Shown here piece by piece: positions 14,755-20,681 of a stretch of 20,681 bases of DNA. Positions within the stretch are counted from its first letter, which is position 1. Each line of letters starts with the position of its first letter. The notes beneath the pieces were generated by a model. It had not been told where the DNA came from. It saw only the letters and a program-made list of their open reading frames with translations, and searched no databases. Source of the DNA: JAFCEV01 sp964473005 (GTDB lineage Archaea; Nanobdellota; Nanobdellia; Pacearchaeales; GW2011-AR1); the NCBI GenBank assembly GCA_964473005.1, contig CAYYME010000007.1:1-20681 (forward strand). The letters are read 5' to 3'. The position numbers and the translations under genes were made by a program.

Positions 14755-17191
14755 TCAGGCAGGTTTGTTTTTTCCCTGAGATAATGTCTTTTAAATTTAT
14801 GTTAAAAACCTGAAATATATTTTCAACAGCAGGAAGAATCTGATGATTCAGATAATATTCAATATTATACTCCCCTTTTTCGTCAGGCAATTTCACTTTC
14901 TCCCTCACAAGTTTCTTTTTGCCTTTTGTTTCGGCTATATAATACTCTATAAGTGATTCATCTATGGGTAATTTTTTCTCCTGCATTTTTCTTGCAGCAA
15001 TAACATGGGGGGATATTGCCTTGTATTCAGAAATTGGTTTTTTCAGTTGAGTCCTGATTATCATCTGTTTTTTATCAATCTTTCTCTCTTTTATCTGCTT
15101 TACGATATTTATTATGTAATCAAGTGCTTTTTTTTCATTTCCTTCCTGAAGAATCATCTTTATCACATTGTTCTGAACCTGCCTTGCCAGTCTGCACCAA
15201 TCTCTTCTCACTGTTTCAAACCCGCGGATTTTTATTTTACTGCCTTTGCTGATGAGGGCATATTTCTTTTTTGCCCCAAATTCTCCTGTTCTTTTTGTCA
15301 CCCAGATACCTCTTTTATAAAAATCTTCAAGTTCAAGTTCCATTATTCCCGGTAATTCATCATTAAGCCTCTTTAAGAAATCGAAAGTTTGCTCTTCTGT
15401 TTTTTTACTCATTAAAAATGCAATTGAATCTGTGTCAGAATAAATCACTTTAAAGCCTTCCTGGTTTATTTTGTCAATAGATTCTTTTATTGCCTTTCTT
15501 GCAAAAGCTGCTGTTGCTGCTGCAGCCTCTTCGCAATAATATCTTGCTCCGAAAAATCCCTGATAACCATAGGAAGCATTTGCTAAAAGCTTAAATGCAT
15601 TGCTTCTGGCATTTTTTATTGCATCTGGTTTTTGTTTTAATTCCTGTTTGTATTTTTTTCTCTTTTCAATTATTTCTTTCAGCATTTCCGGGAAAAATCC
15701 GGATTTTTTTTCAAAGTACACTTTTTTCCCGAGAGCCTCTATGCTATATGAATTTTTTTCTGATTTTTCCAAGAGGGTGGATTTTGACAGGTTATATGTT
15801 ACAATAACGCTCCCGTAACTTGAAGTAAAATCAAAGATGCATATATCCTCATATAATCCGGGTTGTGGCTGAAAAACAAATGCTCCTTCATATTTCTCTC
15901 TTTTTCTTCTCCCCCCTATCTCATCATAAGTCGGGCGTTTTTCAGGAATCTCATTAAATTTATGAAGATTGTGCAGTATGTAGGATTCAACATTTTTGGA
16001 CATGCCATTTCTGGATATATTGAATATTGGTTCCTGCATTATCTTTGAAAATTCAAGCAAGTCAGGCCAGAATTTCTCAAATAAATTAAATGTCAGAATT
16101 GAATCCTGCAGATTATATTCAAAATATTTTTCCCAGTCTTTTCCATCAAGTTTTGAAGAATGTTTTATCTCAAAATCCTTTTTTCTTTCATTTAAAAATT
16201 CATTTGCAACTTCATTCAGGGAGAGGGTTTCTGACTGCATATACTGGGAATAAGCGGTTTCTATAAACCTCAATAAATCAATATGGCAGATTCCGCTAAT
16301 TTCCGCTGTTGTGAAAATCCCCCTGTGAAATTTAACTGGGGAATCATCTAATCCGAGGTTCAGTTTTATATTGTGTTTTTCTGCCCTTGCTTTCAGATAT
16401 GGGATATCAAATCCGTCTGAAAAATAACCTGTGAGAAAATCAGGGGATATTTTTTTTACATATTCGACAAATCTTTCTATTAATTCTGCTTCATCTTTAA
16501 CATACTCAACATATTCTAATTTTTTATTGGTTTTTTTCCAGGTGATTACTTTTCTTAATTTATCAGAAACCAGAGAAATCATCAAAATTTCCCCTTCTCC
16601 AATCTTTAATTCATCTGTCTCAATATCAAAAGCCAGGACTTTTGGGGTAAAATCTTTTTCAGATTCAATTTTTTCTATAGTTTCTAATTTTATGCAGATA
16701 TCCGCATCTATATTTGAAATCCCCCCAAATCCGTCGCCGGTTATTATCTCTCCTTCAATTTCATACCAGCTTAGCGGGATTAACTGTTTTTCTGTTATGT
16801 AGTGTGTGGTATAACCCAAATCATACCCCCTTCTTTTTTCTATTTCAGGCATATCCAGTTTATCAGCAACATCATGCAAATCCTTGTAGTTGGTTGCAAA
16901 GATTTTCAGGGCTTTGACTGGTTTTCCAAGAAAATTCCTGCTATGCATTTCAACTTTTTCAACTTCTGTCTGCCTTCCTTTTATATCAAGTTTTATTTTT
17001 TCTATTTTCTTGATTAATTTATCTATTTTTTCTTCTGGCAGATTTTCCTTTAAAATTGCCCATAGGTAGACAGGACAGGAATCCACTATGCAGATTCTTT
17101 TTCCTTTGTCATCTCTGCCTATGATTTTGGCATAGTTCCTGCCTTCAAAATCAAAGTAGTCATAGTCTATCGGAATAAACTGCATTTTCAT
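14744..17191 (-). CDS. polB: Family B DNA polymerase with 3'-5' exonuclease
   Basis: An 815-residue replicative-type archaeal polymerase. Exonuclease motifs are intact: ExoI FDIET (D189, E191), ExoII YFSDGFD (D262, with Phe257 where Asn is usual) and ExoIII YNLQD (Y359, D363). The polymerase motifs are A, DFTSSYGSVI (D454, Y459); B, KLLANASYGY (534-543); and C, YSDTDS (D586, D588). Motif A departs from the common DFxSLYPSI at two positions but keeps the catalytic residues. The C-terminus QTCLNDF fits a PCNA-interacting peptide (Q809, L812, F815). A minus-strand TATA box at 17213-17220 lies 25 bases before the ATG at 17191. It heads the six-gene minus-strand cluster. Confidence 0.96.
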   Translation of the reverse strand: MKMQFIPIDYDYFDFEGRNYAKIIGRDDKGKRICIVDSCPVYLWAILKENLPEEKIDKLIKKIEKIKLDIKGRQTEVEKVEMHSRNFLGKPVKALKIFATNYKDLHDVADKLDMPEIEKRRGYDLGYTTHYITEKQLIPLSWYEIEGEIITGDGFGGISNIDADICIKLETIEKIESEKDFTPKVLAFDIETDELKIGEGEILMISLVSDKLRKVITWKKTNKKLEYVEYVKDEAELIERFVEYVKKISPDFLTGYFSDGFDIPYLKARAEKHNIKLNLGLDDSPVKFHRGIFTTAEISGICHIDLLRFIETAYSQYMQSETLSLNEVANEFLNERKKDFEIKHSSKLDGKDWEKYFEYNLQDSILTFNLFEKFWPDLLEFSKIMQEPIFNISRNGMSKNVESYILHNLHKFNEIPEKRPTYDEIGGRRKREKYEGAFVFQPQPGLYEDICIFDFTSSYGSVIVTYNLSKSTLLEKSEKNSYSIEALGKKVYFEKKSGFFPEMLKEIIEKRKKYKQELKQKPDAIKNARSNAFKLLANASYGYQGFFGARYYCEEAAAATAAFARKAIKESIDKINQEGFKVIYSDTDSIAFLMSKKTEEQTFDFLKRLNDELPGIMELELEDFYKRGIWVTKRTGEFGAKKKYALISKGSKIKIRGFETVRRDWCRLARQVQNNVIKMILQEGNEKKALDYIINIVKQIKERKIDKKQMIIRTQLKKPISEYKAISPHVIAARKMQEKKLPIDESLIEYYIAETKGKKKLVREKVKLPDEKGEYNIEYYLNHQILPAVENIFQVFNINLKDIISGKKQTCLNDF

Positions 17192-17212
17192 AATTTTAGA
17201 AGGGGGAAGAGT

Positions 17213-17220
17213 TATTTAAA
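17213..17220 (-). promoter_or_regulatory. TATA box of the polB cluster
   Basis: On the minus strand this reads TTTAAATA, centred 25 bases before the polB ATG. It is the likely promoter of the whole cluster down to MetAP. Confidence 0.6.
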
Positions 17221-17246
17221 GGTTAAGAATTTTTAAAATCAAAAGA

Positions 17247-17256
17247 TTTATATATA
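17247..17256 (+). promoter_or_regulatory. TATA box for the gene at 17276
   Basis: TTTATATATA is centred about 25 bases before the ATG at 17276. It stands divergently to the polB promoter about 35 bases away. Confidence 0.6.
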
Positions 17257-17275
17257 ACTGAATAGTAGTTACATT

Positions 17276-17629
17276 ATGGATAAAATTAGATATAATCAGG
17301 ATAAAGACCCCAGTGGAGCAATAGGACTTTCTTTGGCAGACAATGTTATACTGAAGTATGATTCTATTGAAAATGCTCCAAAGTTGATAAATAAAAAGAC
17401 AAGCCCTCTTGAAAAGACTATTGAAATATTAAAGACAACTCCAGTTGACCTTGTGAATTTTGGAACCGGGTATGTATTTGAAAGGATTCTTAATAAGATA
17501 GCAAAGACAGGATATATAATTGAAAATGCCGAGGGTGTTCAAATTGAAAATTTTTCCAGACTTGATGGTCCTCAAAAACGTGAAATTTATCTTTCCCTGA
17601 AAAGGAAGCTTATCACAAATAATGAGTAG
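17276..17629 (+). CDS. Hypothetical protein, 117 residues
   Basis: I do not recognise this soluble protein. It has a central VDLVNFGTGYVFERILNKIAKTGYIIEN segment (about residues 58-85) and a C-terminal helix rich in Lys/Arg. No cysteines, membrane helices or known motifs are visible. A good TATA box supports the start, and the gene is divergent from polB and just upstream of fen1, which has its own A/T element. A replication role is possible from position alone, nothing more. Confidence 0.7.
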   Translation: MDKIRYNQDKDPSGAIGLSLADNVILKYDSIENAPKLINKKTSPLEKTIEILKTTPVDLVNFGTGYVFERILNKIAKTGYIIENAEGVQIENFSRLDGPQKREIYLSLKRKLITNNE

Positions 17630-17679
17630 AATAATTTAGTTAACTATTTATATTTCTTCAACCTCTATTATTTGCTAAA

Positions 17680-18720
17680 ATGGGACTTAATATTCGGGAC
17701 ATAATTCCCCGCAAGGAAATTGAAATCTCAGACTTAAAAGGAAATCTGGTTTGCGTGGATGCCTATAACACCCTTTATCAGTTTTTATCAACAATAAGGC
17801 AGCCTGACGGCACTCCGCTGATGGACAGCAAAAAAAGAATAACGAGCCACTTGTCAGGAATTTTTTACAGAAACATCAATTTGCTGGCAGAAGGAATAAA
17901 GATGGTTTATGTTTTTGACGGCAAGGCTCCTGAACTGAAGTTAAGGACTCATAAAAACAGGGAAGCAGGAAGAGATACTGCCAGGAGCAGATATGAAGAG
18001 GCAAAGCAGAAAGAAGATTTGGAATCAATGAGGAGATACAGAAGCCAGTTAACGCGTCTTGACGAGGAAATGCTGAGAGAGAGCAAGGAACTTTTGGAAG
18101 CCATGGGGATTGCAGTTGTTCAGGCACCAGGTGAAGGAGAAGCAGAGGCAGCTTATCTCTCCAGAACAAAAGAAAATGTTTATGCAGCAGTGAGCCAGGA
18201 TTATGACAGTCTGCTCTTCGGAGCAACTAGATTAATTCAGAATCTGACTCTTGCAAGGAAAAGAAAAACTTTCAGCGGCTGGGTTGAGATAAATCCTGAG
18301 ATGATAGAACTGCAGAGAGTTTTGAATCTTCTGGAGATAAATTTAGACCAGCTGATTTGCCTGGGAATTCTTGTGGGAACAGACTACAATCCAAAAGGGG
18401 TTCCCGGAATAGGGCAGAAAAAGGCGCTGGATTTGGTGAAAAAATACAAGCAACCGGTTTTGATATTCAAGAGTGTTTGGGAACAAATAAATAATCTGCC
18501 TGAAGAGGACAAATTTGACTGGACAGAAATATTTGAATTGTTTCACAAGCCAAAAGTAAGTGATGCAGAATTCAAATTCAGGGAAATTGATGAAGACAAG
18601 ATAAAAGAAATTCTTGTTGAGAGACATGATTTTTCAGAGGAAAGAGTGAACAAGCAGCTGGAAAAACTCAGGGAGGTTGAAGAGAAGAGGAAGCAGAAAG
18701 ATTTGGGAAAGTGGTTTTGA
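17680..18720 (+). CDS. fen1: Flap endonuclease 1 (FEN1)
   Basis: FEN1 cuts 5' flaps made during Okazaki fragment maturation and base-excision repair. The 346-residue protein has the N and I domains of the XPG family. Metal-binding acids are all visible: D27, D80, E152, E154, D174, D176 and D235. The helix-hairpin-helix GVPGIGQKKAL (240-250) binds DNA. The C-terminus QKDLGKWF is a full PCNA-interacting peptide. A TTTATATT element about 30 bases before the ATG is the likely promoter. Its stop codon directly abuts the stop codon of the opposite-strand membrane-protein gene. Confidence 0.96.
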   Translation: MGLNIRDIIPRKEIEISDLKGNLVCVDAYNTLYQFLSTIRQPDGTPLMDSKKRITSHLSGIFYRNINLLAEGIKMVYVFDGKAPELKLRTHKNREAGRDTARSRYEEAKQKEDLESMRRYRSQLTRLDEEMLRESKELLEAMGIAVVQAPGEGEAEAAYLSRTKENVYAAVSQDYDSLLFGATRLIQNLTLARKRKTFSGWVEINPEMIELQRVLNLLEINLDQLICLGILVGTDYNPKGVPGIGQKKALDLVKKYKQPVLIFKSVWEQINNLPEEDKFDWTEIFELFHKPKVSDAEFKFREIDEDKIKEILVERHDFSEERVNKQLEKLREVEEKRKQKDLGKWF

Positions 18721-19170
18721 TTATCTCCTTCTCTTTTTAAATCTCTTTGTTAATTTTTTATAATATTCCTTTTCCCAGTCTTTTTTTCTCTTTTTCCTGA
18801 AAATAAGCCAGAGAAGAAAGATTATTGCTGCTATTGAGACAATATAAATAAGTATATTTGAAATATTAAATCTGTAAAAAAAAGCTTCTATATCCCATGC
18901 AGAGCGGTTTATCCCATATACTATGAGAAGAGACATGCAAAGGGCAATAACTCCTGCAACTGCTTTATTTGGCTGGTGATATTCATTTCTGAAAATTTTG
19001 GATAATACATAATATAAAAAAGCGAAGAAAACCAGGAACAAAACAGCCAAAATCATTGTAGAAGGTTCTATCCAGTAAAAGAAATTGCTCAGGGAGGAAT
19101 AACCATTATAGGCACTGGTGAAATTCATTGAAATTAGTCCAGCCAGAATAGATAACCAACTCTTTTGCAT
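18721..19170 (-). CDS. Multispanning membrane protein, 149 residues
   Basis: No family is recognised. Three clear membrane helices lie at about 37-58, 70-88 and 104-124, with a possible N-terminal signal or helix at 5-20. A strongly basic cytoplasmic tail follows (KKRKKDWEKEYYKKLTKRF, ending KKRRR). The preferred start is Met at 19170, because the TATA box at 19192-19199 is centred 25 bases upstream; the longer form from 19188 would begin next to that box. The tail resembles those of proteins that sit near ribosomes or nucleic acid, but this is not diagnostic. It is divergent from the membrane-protein gene at 19251 and stop-to-stop with fen1. Confidence 0.72.
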   Translation of the reverse strand: MQKSWLSILAGLISMNFTSAYNGYSSLSNFFYWIEPSTMILAVLFLVFFAFLYYVLSKIFRNEYHQPNKAVAGVIALCMSLLIVYGINRSAWDIEAFFYRFNISNILIYIVSIAAIIFLLWLIFRKKRKKDWEKEYYKKLTKRFKKRRR

Positions 19171-19191
19171 AATTGGATTAAGAAACATATT

Positions 19192-19199
19192 TTTATAAA
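19192..19199 (-). promoter_or_regulatory. TATA box of the minus-strand membrane-protein gene
   Basis: TTTATAAA is palindromic and centred 25 bases before the Met codon at 19170 on the minus strand. It moves the start 18 bases downstream of the longest frame. Confidence 0.55.
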
Positions 19200-19220
19200 C
19201 TTATCTTAATGAAGACAAAT

Positions 19221-19230
19221 ATTTATAAAT
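19221..19230 (+). promoter_or_regulatory. TATA box of the plus-strand membrane-protein gene
   Basis: ATTTATAAAT is palindromic and centred 25 bases before the ATG at 19251, predicting a leaderless transcript from that ATG. Confidence 0.6.
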
Positions 19231-19250
19231 CTAAAAAGCATAATTTAGAC

Positions 19251-20003
19251 ATGAAGAAAAAGGGTGGAAAGAAGCATAATTCTAAAAACCAAAAATTTCT
19301 GGCTGTGGCAGTTATTGCTGTTTTTCTTATCTTTGCAATTGCACTGGCTTTTGTGAATGTAAGTGTTAATGAATCGTCAGTTACTGGTGCAGTTGTTACA
19401 GGACTAGGAGGGGGGAATTTTGGAAACTTTTTACAGAAGTGGATGGATGGGAGTATGGATCCGACAATTATCAAATACATGTTTTTTATTATATTAACTG
19501 TATTAATTTACAGCATTTTCTCTTCTGCTAGTTGGCCAACTAAAGCCGGAGCAAGGTGGTTAATTGCAATTCCTGTTGCTTTTGTTGCCATAGCATTTTT
19601 AACTCCTGCACAGCTTTATGCAGCACTGACAACTTATGGTGCTCTGGCTCTTACGCTTATTGTAGTTCTTCCTTTTGCAATAATAGTTCTTTTTTCTTCA
19701 CAAATTCTTCAGGGAAAATTAAGTGTGCCAAAGATTTTGTTTCAGTTAATTATATGGTATTTTTATCTGGCTTTCCTTATTTATCTATTAATTAGTGCGT
19801 TTTTCAGAAAAGGCATGGTGTTTGATTTAGGAGTTATAATAATAATTGGTGTAGGTGTGCTGGGCTCTCTTTCGATTATCATCTTTAATAAGGGATTCAG
19901 ACATTGGATAAGAAATATTGGAAGAGAGATAACCCAGGAAATTACAGAAGATATTGGCACAGCTGCAGCAGCAGGAAGAAAACTGACTGAATCACATACA
20001 TAA
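19251..20003 (+). CDS. Polytopic membrane protein with TGAV motif, 250 residues
   Basis: The basic N-terminus (MKKKGGKKHNSKNQK) is followed by a signal-anchor helix (about 15-35) and then SSVTGAVVTG (42-51), a Gly-rich segment, and about five further membrane helices. The C-terminal cytoplasmic part (about 225-250) carries an ITQEITEDIG helix. I recall similar TGAV/TGNV segments just after signal peptides in many DPANN membrane proteins, but cannot verify that here. The function is unknown. The TATA box sets the start at 19251; the frame is open to an ATG at 19209, but that lies upstream of the predicted transcript. A run of seven T residues after the stop is a probable terminator. Confidence 0.75.
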   Translation: MKKKGGKKHNSKNQKFLAVAVIAVFLIFAIALAFVNVSVNESSVTGAVVTGLGGGNFGNFLQKWMDGSMDPTIIKYMFFIILTVLIYSIFSSASWPTKAGARWLIAIPVAFVAIAFLTPAQLYAALTTYGALALTLIVVLPFAIIVLFSSQILQGKLSVPKILFQLIIWYFYLAFLIYLLISAFFRKGMVFDLGVIIIIGVGVLGSLSIIIFNKGFRHWIRNIGREITQEITEDIGTAAAAGRKLTESHT

Positions 20004-20038
20004 ATCTTCCCACAAGATTTAAATGAATTGATTTCTAA

Positions 20039-20045
20039 TTTTTTT
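20039..20045 (+). terminator. Oligo-T terminator after the membrane-protein gene
   Basis: Seven consecutive T residues lie 36 bases after the stop at 20003 and before the antitoxin promoter, in keeping with archaeal intrinsic termination. Confidence 0.5.
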
Positions 20046-20054
20046 AACCAAAAG

Positions 20055-20094
20055 ATATTTAAATAATGTTATTTAATGTTATTTAATGGTATTA
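20055..20094 (+). promoter_or_regulatory. Antitoxin promoter with 10-bp iteron operator
   Basis: ATATTTAAAT (20055-20064) is a TATA box about 26 bases before the ATG at 20086. It is followed without a gap by three tandem 10-mers: AATGTTATTT at 20065-20074 and 20075-20084, and AATGGTATTA at 20085-20094. The start codon lies in the third copy. The one-helical-turn spacing fits cooperative binding by a ribbon-helix-helix repressor, as in many toxin-antitoxin operons. Confidence 0.6.
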
Positions 20095-20301
20095 AAAACT
20101 TTTAATCTTGATGAAGAGACTTATAAGAAGTTTTCTAAGTTTTGCAAAGAAAACGGGCTTAGTATGAGCAAACAGGTTAATTTCTTTATAGAGGCACAAA
20201 TGACAGAAGAACCTGAAGTTCGGGAGGAATATCTGAAAAAACTTGACAGAATTAGGAAGGGAAAGTTTATTAGAGTTGAAAACCTCAATGAAATATTATG
20301 A
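20086..20301 (+). CDS. Ribbon-helix-helix antitoxin
   Basis: The 71-residue protein starts VLKTFNLDEETYKKFSKFCKE, the strand-helix opening of a ribbon-helix-helix domain, followed by a second helix (LSMSKQVNFFIEAQM, about 24-40). An acidic linker and a C-terminal segment (about 45-71) would wrap the toxin. Such antitoxins bind operator DNA as dimers and repress their own operon. It is followed by the toxin gene with a four-base overlap (ATGA). The start is supported by TATA spacing. Confidence 0.85.
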   Translation: MVLKTFNLDEETYKKFSKFCKENGLSMSKQVNFFIEAQMTEEPEVREEYLKKLDRIRKGKFIRVENLNEIL

Positions 20302-20567
20302 GTTACATATTGGAAATTAGCGATAAGCTTAAAAAAATTTTTGCTAAAATAAAAAAGAGAGACAAATTTCATGCTGAAATTCTTAAAAGAAAGATTAGGC
20401 AAATACTTGATAATCCTTATCAATTTAAACCATTAAGAGGGAATATGAAAGGAGCAAGAAGAGCCCATATTGGAAAAAGCTTTGTTCTTACTTATGAGAT
20501 AACTGAAAATGATAAAATTATAAGGTTGTTGGATTATGATCATCATGATAAAATTTATAGAAAATGA
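20298..20567 (+). CDS. RelE/ParE-superfamily toxin
   Basis: An 89-residue basic protein with the RelE fold order: a short strand, two long helices (KLKKIFAKIKKRDKFHAEILKRKIRQIL), then the strand region PYQFKPLRGNMKGARRAHIGKSFVLTYEI and a C-terminal DHHDKIYR. The PL-RG, R-A-IG-S-VLTYEI and DHHDKIYR features are typical of archaeal RelE-type mRNA interferases. Candidate catalytic residues are the Arg/Lys/His set in the latter half, so it looks intact. It is translationally coupled to the antitoxin. Its stop codon overlaps the next start by four bases. Confidence 0.88.
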   Translation: MSYILEISDKLKKIFAKIKKRDKFHAEILKRKIRQILDNPYQFKPLRGNMKGARRAHIGKSFVLTYEITENDKIIRLLDYDHHDKIYRK

Positions 20568-20681
20568 GAAATATTAATTCCTATGACTTGCTTGGAAGTG
20601 TTGCAGTTGTGAAATTTCCTTTGGGCTTTAAAAAATCTGAAAAGAAAAAATTTGCTGAACAGTTGTTAAAAGAGCAAAGAG
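20564..20681 (+). CDS. trm5: Start of probable tRNA (guanine37-N1)-methyltransferase Trm5 (partial)
   Basis: The gene runs off the window end, so only 39 residues are visible. The sequence MRNINSYDLLGSVAVVKFP followed by KKFAEQLLKEQ fits the N-terminal domain of Trm5/Met-10-like methyltransferases (SYDIIGDIAIVK, then an AExLL helix). Trm5 makes m1G at position 37 of tRNA, preventing frameshifts. The ATG overlaps the toxin stop codon (ATGA). No Shine-Dalgarno site is apparent, so it would depend on translation of the toxin unless a promoter lies within the toxin gene. The call rests on a short segment. Confidence 0.6.
   Translation, partial: MRNINSYDLLGSVAVVKFPLGFKKSEKKKFAEQLLKEQR

Overview
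The window is AT-rich, densely packed archaeal chromosome. The gene set is archaeal throughout: RadB, an Nre-family repair protein, a family B DNA polymerase, FEN1, a CDC48/VAT ATPase, TFS, a type II methionine aminopeptidase, a Sec11-like signal peptidase, an intron-containing tRNA-Lys, and TATA boxes placed about 25 nt before start codons. The small proteins, the lack of long operons outside one cluster, and the zinc-ribbon/AbrB gene beside CDC48 suggest a DPANN archaeon (Pacearchaeota/Woesearchaeota-like). That placement is an inference; no 16S gene is present.

Layout. (1) 1-4587: radB and an Nre-type gene on +, then convergent topA on -. (2) 4686-6960: a small unknown gene, a metallophosphoesterase, a winged-helix regulator, a very basic 143-residue protein and a 65-residue protein. 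(3) 6994-8257: tRNA-Lys(CTT) with a 21-nt intron, then TFS and signal peptidase on -. (4) 8453-11683: a tiny gene, a zinc-ribbon/AbrB protein, CDC48 and a 66-residue unknown on +. (5) 17191-11685 on -: PolB, an NSUN-type m5C methyltransferase, a P-loop kinase, a PUA-like protein, a one-helix membrane protein and MetAP2, joined by 4- to 11-base overlaps or a 1-base gap. (6) 17276-20681: a small unknown gene, fen1, two divergent membrane-protein genes, a ribbon-helix-helix/RelE toxin-antitoxin pair, and the start of a probable trm5.

How the genes fit together. RadB, the Nre protein, PolB, FEN1 and TopA form a replication/repair group. The Nre protein, PolB and FEN1 each end in a PCNA-interacting (PIP) motif, so they probably act on the sliding clamp, whose gene is not in the window. 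NSUN, the PUA protein, the kinase and Trm5 point to RNA modification and ribosome biogenesis. MetAP2, signal peptidase and CDC48 cover protein maturation and quality control. Most first genes look leaderless, while genes inside the minus-strand operon use stop/start overlaps and occasional Shine-Dalgarno sites.

The least expected signals are a modular dispersed repeat (C-rich block, T-run plus ATTAACAA block, AGCGAGCG block) in gene-end intergenic regions, G-quadruplex-capable tracts including a perfect one inside the methyltransferase gene, and three 10-bp iterons overlapping the antitoxin start codon. The toxin stop codon also overlaps the trm5-like start.
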